Source of the DNA: Roseburia sp. CAG:10041_57
GTDB taxonomy: Bacteria > Bacillota > Clostridia > Lachnospirales > Lachnospiraceae
Direction: 5' to 3'
Length of the DNA: 64,000 nucleotides
NCBI GenBank assembly: GCA_001916965.1
Contig: MNTL01000058.1
Coordinates: forward strand, 4,103-68,102
Shown: one piece after another, positions 26,180 through 35,005 of the stretch
Layout: every line of letters begins with the position of its first letter
Position numbering within the stretch: the stretch's first letter is position 1
The notes under the pieces: generated by a model
What the model was told of the DNA's origin: nothing
Seen by the model: the letters and a program-made list of their open reading frames with translations, nothing else
The model's database searches: none
Position numbers and translations under genes: made by a program

Positions 26180-27208
26180 ATGGAGACAGTTACATTAGGT
26201 AGCACAGGAATTACAGTGAACAAGAATGGATTCGGCGCATTGCCAATCCAGAGGATCAGCACAGAGGATGCGGCAGCGCTGGCAAGAAAGGCATATGATG
26301 CAGGTATCACTTTCTTTGATACTGCAAGATTCTATACAGACAGCGAGGAGAAGCTTGGCGTTGCCTTTGAAGGGATGAGGGAAAAGGTGTATATTGCGAC
26401 CAAGACAGCAGCATCTACACCCGAAGAATTCTGGAGTCAGTTACAGACTTCCCTGACCAATCTCAAGACAGATTATATTGACCTGTATCAGTTCCATAAT
26501 CCTGCGGTCTGTCCAAAGCCCGGCGATGGTTCTGGGCTGTATGAGGCAATGCTGGAAGCGAAAGCACAGGGCAAGATTCGTCATATCGGCATTACGAATC
26601 ATCGTCTTGCAGTAGCCAGAGAAGCAATAGAATCAGGACTTTATGAGACTTTACAGTTCCCATTCTGCTATCTGGCAACGGATAAGGACATAGAACTGGT
26701 CGAGGCATGTAAGAAAGCGAATATGGGCTTTATTGCAATGAAAGCTTTGTCTGGAGGACTGATTACCAATTCTGCAGCTGCGTATGCTTTTGAAGCACAG
26801 TATGACAACGTACTGCCAATCTGGGGTGTACAGAAAGAATCTGAACTGGATGAGTTCATCTCCTATATTGACAATCCACCTGTCATGAATGAAGAGTTAC
26901 AGGCAGTCATTGTCCATGACAGAGAGCAGTTAAGTGGTGATTTCTGCCGTGGCTGCGGTTACTGCATGCCATGTCCTGTAGGAATCGAAATCAATAACTG
27001 TGCCCGTATGTCACTGCTGCTTCGCCGTTCTCCATCGGAGCTGCAGCTTACAGAAGAAGTACAGGGGAAGATGAAGAAGATTGAGAATTGCCTGCATTGT
27101 AACCAGTGTAAGAGCAAATGTCCTTATGGACTGGATACGCCGGCATTACTTGCCAAGAACTATGAAGATTATAAGAAGGTACTTGCAGGAGAAGTAAAAG
27201 TAAATTAG
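26180..27208 (+). CDS. Aldo/keto reductase with C-terminal 4Fe-4S domain
   Basis: The 342-residue protein has an aldo/keto reductase barrel (about 1-250) with GFGALPIQRISTEDAAALAR, FFDTARFYTDSEEKLG (catalytic Asp and Tyr), the Lys in YIATKTAAST, and IGITNHRLAVAREAI. A C-terminal ferredoxin-like part has two Cys sets, FCRGCGYCMPCPVGIEI and CLHCNQCKSKCPYG, which would bind iron-sulfur clusters. Such fused reductases are frequent in anaerobes and take part in uncharacterised carbonyl or redox reactions; the substrate is unknown. The start ATG 26180 lies 22 bp after the Nudix stop behind GAGAAAGG, so it may be co-transcribed with the NAD genes. Confidence 0.9.
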   Translation: METVTLGSTGITVNKNGFGALPIQRISTEDAAALARKAYDAGITFFDTARFYTDSEEKLGVAFEGMREKVYIATKTAASTPEEFWSQLQTSLTNLKTDYIDLYQFHNPAVCPKPGDGSGLYEAMLEAKAQGKIRHIGITNHRLAVAREAIESGLYETLQFPFCYLATDKDIELVEACKKANMGFIAMKALSGGLITNSAAAYAFEAQYDNVLPIWGVQKESELDEFISYIDNPPVMNEELQAVIVHDREQLSGDFCRGCGYCMPCPVGIEINNCARMSLLLRRSPSELQLTEEVQGKMKKIENCLHCNQCKSKCPYGLDTPALLAKNYEDYKKVLAGEVKVN

Positions 27209-27258
27209 AAAAACTGATAGAGACAAAGATATCGGATGACAAAGAGGGGTGATAAGTT

Positions 27259-27936
27259 ATGATCATACGAAGAAACTACAGAGCCTGTCTGGATAAGGCT
27301 GGCTTAGAGGAAGACATGGAAGCAGCTATAAAGTCAGCAATTGCCCGGGATAAAGAAAAGGTAAGTGAGGCGGTTACAGAGCATTGCTGTCTGACTGTAG
27401 CCATGTATCAGCATGAAAATATGCTCTTTTTGTACATGGAGGCATTGGAGAAGGATTTGAAACCGGATGCGCTTTTTCCGGAGTTATCAAAGCTGCTTTT
27501 GCCATGGCCCCAGAAGGATGGACCTGAATATTGGACCAGGATGTATGAGATTTTTTATCATGATATTCCAACAGATGAGGCATATTGGGCAAGGAAAGGG
27601 CATAAGACGAGAAGAGGCAGAATTGCTTATTTATTAGAGGATAAGCTTTTCTCCTATACCTATTATCATAAGGCGCTGGTAGATGAGGGACTGTTAGAAG
27701 GTGACAGATATCAGTTCATTGCGCTTCATGAAAATATTTTATTTTCTTATTTTGAGGAACCAAAGGAATTTACACATATTAAGAAAGAATCCACAGAAGA
27801 GTCTAAAGTGATCAAGGATTGGCTGGCTGCAGATCCGGAGAGCCATTTTGACCATACTTTATCAGGAAAAGACAACTTCCTGCTTCTGCCGGAGGTTTTT
27901 TCCATGGGAGTGGAGGATAGTGATGAAACAGTATAA
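27259..27936 (+). CDS. Hypothetical cytoplasmic protein next to GH28
   Basis: The 225-residue protein has no recognised domain, signal peptide or membrane segment. It is rich in aromatic and acidic residues, with landmarks CCLTVAMYQHENMLFLYMEA, LLLPWPQKDGPEYWTRMYEI and RRGRIAYLLEDKLFSYTYYH. The start ATG 27259 follows AGAGGGGTG. Its 3' end overlaps the start of the GH28 gene by 14 bp, so the two are translationally coupled and probably act together. The amount of Trp, Tyr and His would suit a small sugar- or ligand-handling protein, but I do not recognise it and propose no function. Confidence 0.7.
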   Translation: MIIRRNYRACLDKAGLEEDMEAAIKSAIARDKEKVSEAVTEHCCLTVAMYQHENMLFLYMEALEKDLKPDALFPELSKLLLPWPQKDGPEYWTRMYEIFYHDIPTDEAYWARKGHKTRRGRIAYLLEDKLFSYTYYHKALVDEGLLEGDRYQFIALHENILFSYFEEPKEFTHIKKESTEESKVIKDWLAADPESHFDHTLSGKDNFLLLPEVFSMGVEDSDETV

Positions 27937-29260
27937 TATATTGGATTACGGCGCAATAGCCGATGGGGTAACAAATAATGCTGCTGCGATTCAGCAGGCA
28001 ATAGATGAGGCATCCGCAGAGGGTGGGCGTGTGGTGATTCCACAGGGTAAATATCTGAGTGGAACCCTTGTTTTAAAGAGCAACATAGACTTCCATCTGG
28101 AGAAGGGGGCAGTCCTGATCAGCAGTCTGAACCAGGAGGATATTATGGATTTTGCCAAGCTCTTTGAGGATGACAATGCATGTACCGGCTGGGATGGAGG
28201 CTGTTTCCTTTTTGCATGCCATGAGGAAAATATCACCATATCCGGTGAGGGCGTTATCTATGGACAGGGTGATAAGGTATTCATAGATGATGATGTGGAT
28301 GGAGGCGCACATGAGTGTCCTCTTAGTGTGACAGCATTCAGACCAAGAACGACATTTCTGGAGGATGTCACCAATCTGACAGTCCGGGACATTACGATTC
28401 AGGATGCGGCATTCTGGACGTTGCATATGGCTGGCTGTCATCATGTGAGAGTGCAGGATATTAAGATACTCAATGACGCCAGAGGTGCAAATAATGATGG
28501 TATTGATCCTGACTGCTGTAAGGATGTTCTGATTACAGGATGTCTGGTAAAGACAGGGGATGATGCCATTGTAATCAAGACAACGAAGCCCATGACACAG
28601 AGGTATGGAGCAAGTGAAAATATTGTCATCAGCAACTGTATTCTGTATTCCCATGACTCTGCACTCAAGATTGGGACAGAGACACATGGAGATATCAGAA
28701 ATGTAATCCTGAGTGACTGTGTGATAAAGGACTGTTCCAGAGGTGTAGGTATCTGGGTGAGAGATGGTGCGACTATAGAGGACGTTCACATTCATCATGT
28801 GACAGGCAATGTCCTGAAATATGCAGACGGTATCGGAGAGCATAGAACCAGAATGTGGTGGGGCAATGGAGAACCCATTTTCCTCAATGCGACCTATCGT
28901 AATGGAGAACATCATAATCCTGGTAAAATCCGTAATATTACGTTTGACCATATTTATATGAAAGCAGAATCCAGTATCTTCGCCGCAGGAGAAAAAGATG
29001 CGGTAATAGAGAATGTGCAGCTGACCGACCTGAATATTACCATGTGCCATCAGGGTACACAGCCAAGCGGATATTTTGATGAGCAGCCTTCGGAAAAGAA
29101 TGTGTATGAACATACAATACCTGCAGTGTATGGCAGATATGCAGAGGATCTGGTTGTAACTGGGCGTGTACATTATGAAGAGCCATACAATGTGGAGAGC
29201 AATCCGATACAACAGTTGGACAATTGTAAAAATACTCAAATTTCCATGCAGGAAGTATAG
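27923..29260 (+). CDS. Glycoside hydrolase family 28 (polygalacturonase-like), intracellular
   Basis: The start is ATG 27923 (MKQYNILDYGAIADGVTNN), giving 445 residues without a signal peptide. The N-terminus is the usual first turn of a pectin-degrading right-handed beta-helix. GH28 active-site elements appear as GANNDGIDPD and TGDDAIVIKT (catalytic Asp residues), with SALKIGTETHGDI in the place of the GHG segment. Repeated turns such as NIVISNCILYSHDS and IEDVHIHHVTGN show the helix. Lack of export suggests that it trims imported oligogalacturonides or related oligosaccharides from the reducing or non-reducing end rather than attacking polymer. It is coupled to the unknown gene before it. 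An antisense frame of 388 codons overlaps but is a shadow. Confidence 0.87.
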   Translation: MKQYNILDYGAIADGVTNNAAAIQQAIDEASAEGGRVVIPQGKYLSGTLVLKSNIDFHLEKGAVLISSLNQEDIMDFAKLFEDDNACTGWDGGCFLFACHEENITISGEGVIYGQGDKVFIDDDVDGGAHECPLSVTAFRPRTTFLEDVTNLTVRDITIQDAAFWTLHMAGCHHVRVQDIKILNDARGANNDGIDPDCCKDVLITGCLVKTGDDAIVIKTTKPMTQRYGASENIVISNCILYSHDSALKIGTETHGDIRNVILSDCVIKDCSRGVGIWVRDGATIEDVHIHHVTGNVLKYADGIGEHRTRMWWGNGEPIFLNATYRNGEHHNPGKIRNITFDHIYMKAESSIFAAGEKDAVIENVQLTDLNITMCHQGTQPSGYFDEQPSEKNVYEHTIPAVYGRYAEDLVVTGRVHYEEPYNVESNPIQQLDNCKNTQISMQEV

Positions 29261-29298
29261 AGTTAAAATAAAAAATTCTTTTTTGTAGCAAATAATTA

Positions 29299-29327
29299 TT
29301 TAAAAATAGCAGACAGAAGTGTATAAT
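29299..29327 (+). promoter_or_regulatory. Candidate promoter of glycogen phosphorylase
   Basis: TATAAT at 29322-29327 with a weak -35 TTTAAA at 29299-29304 (17-bp spacer). The gene starts 67 bp downstream with a strong AGGAGG. Confidence 0.5.
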
Positions 29328-29393
29328 AGTAGAATAATACGTAGATTTTACAGACAATACAAACTGACAGTGTATTAAACAGGAGGTAATATC

Positions 29394-31850
29394 ATGCCCA
29401 AGAAACCGGTCATTGATAAGGAGTTATTTAAAAGAAGTGTATTATATAATGTAAAGACCCTATACAGAAAGACATTAGAGGAAGCCACAGACCAGCAGAT
29501 ATTCCAGGCAGTATCTTATGCTGTCAAGGATATGATTGTGGATAACTGGATTAAGACTCAGGAAAATTATGAGAAGAAAGATCCAAAGATTGTATATTAT
29601 ATGTCCATGGAGTTCCTGATGGGACGTGCGCTTGGCAATAATATGATCAATCTTATGGCATATAAGGAATTTTCAGAAGCTCTTGAAGAGCTGGGACTGG
29701 ATATCAATGTAATTGAAGATCAGGAGCCGGATGCAGCGCTTGGCAATGGTGGTCTGGGCAGACTGGCAGCCTGCTTCCTTGATTCCCTGGCAACACTTGG
29801 TTATGCAGCATATGGCTGTGGTATCCGTTATCATTACGGTATGTTCAAGCAGGAGATTCGTGACGGTTATCAGATCGAAGCACCGGATGACTGGCTTCGT
29901 GATGGCAACCCATTTGAACTGAGAAGACCTGAATACACCAAGATTATCAAGTTTGGCGGACATGTATGCACAAGAGAAGAGAATGGCAGACTTTATTTCT
30001 ATCAGGAAGACTATCAGTCAGTTAAGGCTGTCCCTTATGACCTGCCTATCGTAGGTTATGGCAATGATGTAGTGAATACTCTTAGAATCTGGGATGCACA
30101 GCCTATGGACTGCTTCAGTCTGGATTCCTTTGATAAAGGTGATTACCAGAAGGCAGTAGAGCAGAACAACCTGGCTAAGAATATTGTAGAAGTCCTTTAC
30201 CCGAATGACAATCATTATGCAGGTAAGGAGCTGCGTCTGAAACAGCAGTATTTCTTTATCTCCGCATCTGTACAGACAGCAATAGAGAAATATATGTCCA
30301 GACATGATGATATCCATAAGTTCTATGAGAAGGTCACATTCCAGTTAAACGATACACATCCTACTGTTGCAGTAGCAGAACTGATGCGTATTTTGTTGGA
30401 TGATTATCACCTTGAATGGGACGAAGCATGGGAGATCACAACGAAGACCTGTGCTTATACCAATCATACCATTATGGCAGAAGCTCTTGAAAAATGGCCA
30501 ATCGACCTGTTCTCCAGGCTTTTACCACGTATTTATCAGATTATTGAAGAGATTAACAGAAGATTTGTCATTGAAGTGGCAAACAGGTATCCTTCTGATG
30601 TAAATAAAATTGCCAAGATGGCAATTATTGCAGACGGTCAGGTTAAGATGGCTCATCTGGCTATTGTTGCAGGTTATTCTGTCAATGGTGTAGCCAGGCT
30701 GCATACGGAGATTCTGAAGAATCAGGAGCTGAAGGATTTCTACGAGATGTATCCATGGAAATTCAATAATAAGACAAATGGTATTACACAAAGAAGATTC
30801 CTTCTCCATGCAAATCCATTATTGTCAGATTGGGTAACTTCCAAGGTAGGAGATGGATGGATTACAGATCTTCCACAGATTGCAGGCATTGCAAAATATG
30901 CAGATGATCCCAAGGCTCTCAAGGAGTTCATGGATATCAAATACCAGAACAAGGTACGTCTGGCTAAGTACATCAAGTTACACAACGGTATTGATGTAGA
31001 TCCGAATTCCATCTTTGACGTACAGGTTAAGAGACTGCATGAATATAAGCGTCAGTTACTGAATATTCTGCATGTTATGTATTTATACAACCAGTTAAAG
31101 GCGAATCCGAACATGGATTTCTATCCAAGGACATTTATTTTTGGCGCCAAGGCAGCAGCTGGCTATATGAATGCCAAGCTGACAATCAAGCTGATTAATT
31201 CCGTGGCGGATGTGATCAACAATGATGCTTCCATTAAGGGAAAGATTAAGGTTGTATTTATCGAGAACTATCGTGTATCCAACGCAGAAATCATCTTTGC
31301 GGCAGCAGATGTATCTGAACAGATTTCTACAGCCAGCAAGGAAGCCAGCGGTACAGGTAACATGAAGTTCATGTTAAATGGTGCACTGACACTTGGTACA
31401 ATGGATGGTGCAAACGTAGAAATCGTAGAAGAAGTAGGAGCAGAGAATGCATTTATCTTCGGTCTTAGCTCTGATGAAGTCATTCGTTATGAGAACAATG
31501 GTGGCTATAATCCTATGGATATCTACAATTCTGACCAGGATATCCGCAAGGTAGTAGACCAGTTGGTAGATGGCACCTACTCCAAGGGGGACAGAGAGTT
31601 ATTCAGAACATTGTACAACTCACTGCTGAATACCCAGAGTACAGATAAGGCAGACCGCTATTTCATTCTGAAGGATTTCCGCTCTTATGCAGAAGCACAG
31701 AAGAAGGTGGAAAAGGCTTACCGTAATACACAGGGCTGGGCAAAGAGCGCACTGCTCAATACAGCACATGTTGGTAAGTTTACATCCGACAGAACCATTC
31801 AGGAATATGTAGATGATATCTGGCATCTCGACCATGTAGATATTGAGTAA
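29394..31850 (+). CDS. glgP: Glycogen/starch phosphorylase
   Basis: The 818-residue enzyme has normal length for bacterial alpha-glucan phosphorylases, which release glucose-1-phosphate from glycogen or maltodextrin using pyridoxal phosphate. Landmarks are YYMSMEFLMGRALGNN, DAALGNGGLGRLAACFLDSL, FQLNDTHPTVAVAELMRIL, FDVQVKRLHEYKRQLLNIL and the cofactor-binding EASGTGNMKFMLNGALTLGT, whose Lys near residue 658 holds PLP. The start ATG 29394 follows CAGGAGG with good spacing. It is monocistronic, with its own candidate promoter and a terminator. It is cytoplasmic and serves energy-reserve use. Confidence 0.96.
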   Translation: MPKKPVIDKELFKRSVLYNVKTLYRKTLEEATDQQIFQAVSYAVKDMIVDNWIKTQENYEKKDPKIVYYMSMEFLMGRALGNNMINLMAYKEFSEALEELGLDINVIEDQEPDAALGNGGLGRLAACFLDSLATLGYAAYGCGIRYHYGMFKQEIRDGYQIEAPDDWLRDGNPFELRRPEYTKIIKFGGHVCTREENGRLYFYQEDYQSVKAVPYDLPIVGYGNDVVNTLRIWDAQPMDCFSLDSFDKGDYQKAVEQNNLAKNIVEVLYPNDNHYAGKELRLKQQYFFISASVQTAIEKYMSRHDDIHKFYEKVTFQLNDTHPTVAVAELMRILLDDYHLEWDEAWEITTKTCAYTNHTIMAEALEKWPIDLFSRLLPRIYQIIEEINRRFVIEVANRYPSDVNKIAKMAIIADGQVKMAHLAIVAGYSVNGVARLHTEILKNQELKDFYEMYPWKFNNKTNGITQRRFLLHANPLLSDWVTSKVGDGWITDLPQIAGIAKYADDPKALKEFMDIKYQNKVRLAKYIKLHNGIDVDPNSIFDVQVKRLHEYKRQLLNILHVMYLYNQLKANPNMDFYPRTFIFGAKAAAGYMNAKLTIKLINSVADVINNDASIKGKIKVVFIENYRVSNAEIIFAAADVSEQISTASKEASGTGNMKFMLNGALTLGTMDGANVEIVEEVGAENAFIFGLSSDEVIRYENNGGYNPMDIYNSDQDIRKVVDQLVDGTYSKGDRELFRTLYNSLLNTQSTDKADRYFILKDFRSYAEAQKKVEKAYRNTQGWAKSALLNTAHVGKFTSDRTIQEYVDDIWHLDHVDIE

Positions 31851-31863
31851 TAATTGAGACTGG

Positions 31864-31912
31864 AAAGGTCCTACCTGTCTAATGAAAATTAGCCGGGTAA
31901 GACCTTTTTTAT
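31864..31912 (+). terminator. Terminator of glgP
   Basis: AAAGGTC at 31864 pairs with GACCTTT at 31901-31907, with inner CTAAT/ATTAG pairing around loop GAAA, followed by TTTTTT. The following 165 bp up to the next gene show no further gene. Confidence 0.8.
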
Positions 31913-32080
31913 TGAGTATGTTTATGCGCTGATAAATTCGCGTGTAAATTTATTGCGAAAAGGAAACGATATGAGTATAATATTTTAGAAGATCAGAACA
32001 CAGGATAGTATTGAGTTCTGGGGAGAATAACAGTGTGATAATAATTTGCACAGTAGATGTGCATGGAAATGAGGAGAGTT

Positions 32081-32629
32081 ATGAAAAAGATAAGAAAATG
32101 TGCAATTATGATGGCAGTTATGCTGGGTGTATTACAGCTGAATATGGTAGCCTGGGCAGCAGAGGATGAGATTCCTGTTGTGGAGCAGCAGGATGTGGAG
32201 CTGGCAGATGGCAATTATACGATCAGTGTAGATCTGGAAGGCGGAAGCGGCAGGGCTTCTATTACAACTCCGGCAGAGATGAATGTAGTATCTAAGAAAG
32301 CAACAGCAACGATCATCTGGAGCAGCTCTAACTATGACTATATGATCGTAAATGGTGAGAAATATCTTCCTGTCAATGGAGAAGAGGGTGTGGGTAATTC
32401 AACCTTCCTGATCCCTGTATTGTGCATGGACGAGCCAATGACTGTGATTGCTGATACTACAGCAATGTCTACACCACATGAAATTACTTATACACTGACT
32501 TTTCATTCAGAGACAGCTGCAGCAGAGAAGACCAGTTCGAGTGGCTTTGATCCTATGTTTATGCTACTGATTGGAATTGTGGTACTGACCGCAGCAGTGT
32601 TCAGCTTATCGGCTACAAAGAAGAAATAA
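32081..32629 (+). CDS. Secreted NEAT-like (heme/iron-associated) surface protein
   Basis: The start is ATG 32081 behind GGAGAG, giving 182 residues. A signal peptide covers about 1-28, ending at AWAAED. The main domain (about 45-150) has DGNYTISVDLEGGSGRASIT, then ATIIWSSSNYDYMIVNGEKY, STFLIPVLCMDEPMTVIAD and HEITYTLTF. This has the strand order and spacing I associate with NEAT-type iron-transport-associated domains, although it is divergent. A C-terminal hydrophobic segment (PMFMLLIGIVVLTAAVFSL) and KKK anchor it in the membrane without a sortase motif. The neighbouring genes encode a metal-chelate ABC transporter, so it probably captures heme or another chelate at the surface and passes it on. 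The NEAT assignment is tentative. Confidence 0.6.
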   Translation: MKKIRKCAIMMAVMLGVLQLNMVAWAAEDEIPVVEQQDVELADGNYTISVDLEGGSGRASITTPAEMNVVSKKATATIIWSSSNYDYMIVNGEKYLPVNGEEGVGNSTFLIPVLCMDEPMTVIADTTAMSTPHEITYTLTFHSETAAAEKTSSSGFDPMFMLLIGIVVLTAAVFSLSATKKK

Positions 32630-32733
32630 GTTTTGGAGCAGCGCAATTCATCCAATTTAAGATATATGTTTCATAATTACCTAAGTACATAGTAGTTGAA
32701 AAGGGTATAGTGATTATAGGAGAGGTGGAGAGA

Positions 32734-33921
32734 GTGAAGAAGAGAATTTCTATAGTATTGGCTGCAGTTATGATGTTAGAGTTGGTTGGGTGTGCGAAGA
32801 GTTCAGGAGGGGATTCTGCGGAGGCAAAGCAGATTCAGGTGGACGAGGAGATCAGTGCCGGGCTGGCTTATGAAGGCAGGATGGATTTGGAGTATGCTAC
32901 GGAGTATGCGGTAGATTATTATAGTGACGACTATGATTTGATTACGATATCAGATGGCAGCCGTTTTTTGATTGTGCCGGAGGATAAAGAGATACCGGAA
33001 GATCTGGATGAGGATATTAAGACAGTGCAGCAGCCAATAGACAATATCTATCTGGTGGCATCGGCGGCTATGGATATGTTTCGTTCTATTGATGCACTGG
33101 ACAGGATAGGATTTACGGGAACAGAGCAGGATGGATGGTATCTGCCAGAGATTCCACAGCTGATGGAACAGGGCGATATTATATATGCAGGTAAATATAA
33201 TGCGCCTGATTATGAACTGATTCTTTCTGGTGGATGTGATTTTGTTATTGAAAATATGATGATTATGCATACTCCTGAAGTTAAGGAGAAGCTGGAGAAT
33301 TTTGGTATTCCTGTTATGGTAGACAGGGCAAGTTATGAGGAACATCCGCTGGGACGATGCGAATGGGTGAAATTATATGGCGTGCTGACCGGACAGGAAG
33401 AACAGGCGAATGCTGCTTTCAGGGAACAGGCTGCAGAGTTGGAGCAGGTTTTAGCAGATGAGGAGCAGAATGGCGAGGAACAGACGGCGCCTACAGTTGC
33501 TTTCTTTTATCTGACCTCCAATGGCGCAGTGAATGTCCGTAAGACGAATGACTATGTACCTAAGATGATTGAGCTTGCAGGAGGTAAGTATATCTTTGAT
33601 AAGCTGGGAGACACACAGAGTAAGAGTTCATCGGTGACTATGCAGATGGAAGAATTCTATGCATCGGCAAAAGATGTGGACTGTCTGATCTATAACAGTA
33701 CCATTGATGGACAGATTACTTCTATTGATGAGCTGGTGGCTAAGAATCAGCTTCTGGCAGATTTTAAGGCGGTACAAAGTGGCAATGTGTGGTGTACGAC
33801 ACAGAATATGTATCAGGAATCCATGGCAATTGGTTCCATGATTGCAGACATGCACACTGCGTTTGTGACAGATGTGTCACAAAATACGGATACCAGATAT
33901 CTGTTTAAATTAAACGAATGA
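32734..33921 (+). CDS. Metal-chelate (FepB/BtuF-type) ABC transporter binding lipoprotein
   Basis: The start is GTG 32734 with AGGAGAGG 8 nt before it; an earlier GTG 32710 lies ahead of that site. The 395-residue lipoprotein has lipobox LVGC and a class III binding-protein fold: FLIVPEDKEIPEDLDEDIKT, LVASAAMDMFRSIDALDRIG, YELILSGGCDFVIENMMIMH, IPVMVDRASYEEHPLGRCEW and a second lobe from PTVAFFYLTSNGAVNVRKTN. It would bind a siderophore, heme or corrinoid and deliver it to the permease at 33983. Substrate cannot be read from sequence; the adjoining NEAT-like protein favours heme or iron. The gene is 104 bp after the NEAT-like gene. Confidence 0.88.
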   Translation: MKKRISIVLAAVMMLELVGCAKSSGGDSAEAKQIQVDEEISAGLAYEGRMDLEYATEYAVDYYSDDYDLITISDGSRFLIVPEDKEIPEDLDEDIKTVQQPIDNIYLVASAAMDMFRSIDALDRIGFTGTEQDGWYLPEIPQLMEQGDIIYAGKYNAPDYELILSGGCDFVIENMMIMHTPEVKEKLENFGIPVMVDRASYEEHPLGRCEWVKLYGVLTGQEEQANAAFREQAAELEQVLADEEQNGEEQTAPTVAFFYLTSNGAVNVRKTNDYVPKMIELAGGKYIFDKLGDTQSKSSSVTMQMEEFYASAKDVDCLIYNSTIDGQITSIDELVAKNQLLADFKAVQSGNVWCTTQNMYQESMAIGSMIADMHTAFVTDVSQNTDTRYLFKLNE

Positions 33922-33982
33922 TTTTAAACGGTCCGCAGGGTATTACACATATATTTAGGTACTTATTCAGAAAGGTGAAAAG

Positions 33983-35005
33983 ATGAAGGCAGGCAGGAAG
34001 ATTCGATATAGTATGGCATTTCTTGGTTTGATCATATTGATGGCTGTGCTGCTGGCATGGAATATCTGTGCCGGCAGTGTGAATATTTCTGTAAAGGAAG
34101 TAACTGAAGTTCTGTTTGGAGAGAAGACGGCGCAGACTGCATCACGTATTGTATGGGAGATACGTCTTCCAAGGGCGCTGGCAGCAGCAATCCTTGGTGG
34201 GGCATTGGCGCTGGCAGGGTATCTGCTTCAGACATTTTTCCATAATCCGATAGCAGGACCTTTTGTGCTTGGTATTTCATCAGGTGCCAAGCTGGTGGTA
34301 GCGCTGGTCATGGTCTTCTGTCTTGGACATGCTTTTACTGTCAGCTCGGTGACACTGATTCTGGCGGCATTTATAGGGGCGTGTCTGTCCATGGGCTTTG
34401 TGCTGCTGATTTCTAACCGCATTGGTAATATGTCATCACTTATCATCGGTGGTGTAATGATAGGTTATATCTGTACGGCAGTTACGGATTTTGTTGTGAC
34501 TTTTGCAGATGATGCAGATATTGTGAATCTGCATAACTGGTCAAAAGGCAGCTTCTCTGGCATGACTTGGAATAATGTGACAGTCATGTCAGCTCTGGTA
34601 TTTGTAATCACTGTAATTATTTTCTGCCTGGCGAAGCCTATCGGTGCTTATCAGCTGGGAGAATCCTATGCACAGAGTATGGGGGTCAACATCAGACGGT
34701 TCAGGGTAATCCTGGTCATGCTTTCCAGCCTGCTTGCAGCCTGTATCACAGCCTATGCGGGGCCGGTGTCTTTTGTAGGGATTGCAGTACCGCATCTGGT
34801 CAAGAATCTGTTTGGGACAGCCAAGCCTATTATTATGATTCCGGCGTGTTTTTTGGGAGGCAGTGTCTTTTGTCTGTTCTGTGATCTGCTGGCAAGGACG
34901 CTGTTTGCCCCTACGGAGCTTAGCATCAGTACAGTGACGGCAGTTTTTGGCGCCCCTGTGGTGATTCTGATTATGTTAAAAAGGCATAAGGGAGAGCAGG
35001 CGTGA
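33983..35005 (+). CDS. FecCD-type ABC transporter permease
   Basis: The 340-residue membrane protein has about ten hydrophobic segments, normal for the BtuC/FecCD family. Family landmarks are RIVWEIRLPRALAAAILGGA, LALAGYLLQTFFHNPIAGPF, GISSGAKLVVAL and the late conserved segment AYAGPVSFVGIAVPHLVKNL. It forms the channel for the chelate delivered by the binding protein encoded upstream. The start ATG 33983 follows GAAAGGTG. Its stop overlaps the ATPase start by 4 bp (GTGA), which shows translational coupling. Confidence 0.93.
   Translation: MKAGRKIRYSMAFLGLIILMAVLLAWNICAGSVNISVKEVTEVLFGEKTAQTASRIVWEIRLPRALAAAILGGALALAGYLLQTFFHNPIAGPFVLGISSGAKLVVALVMVFCLGHAFTVSSVTLILAAFIGACLSMGFVLLISNRIGNMSSLIIGGVMIGYICTAVTDFVVTFADDADIVNLHNWSKGSFSGMTWNNVTVMSALVFVITVIIFCLAKPIGAYQLGESYAQSMGVNIRRFRVILVMLSSLLAACITAYAGPVSFVGIAVPHLVKNLFGTAKPIIMIPACFLGGSVFCLFCDLLARTLFAPTELSISTVTAVFGAPVVILIMLKRHKGEQA

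Noticed and set aside
28073..29239. 388-codon minus-strand frame across GH28
   Set aside because: It is antisense to a clear GH28 gene, has no domain pattern, and is rich in His, Cys and Ile as expected from a shadow frame.
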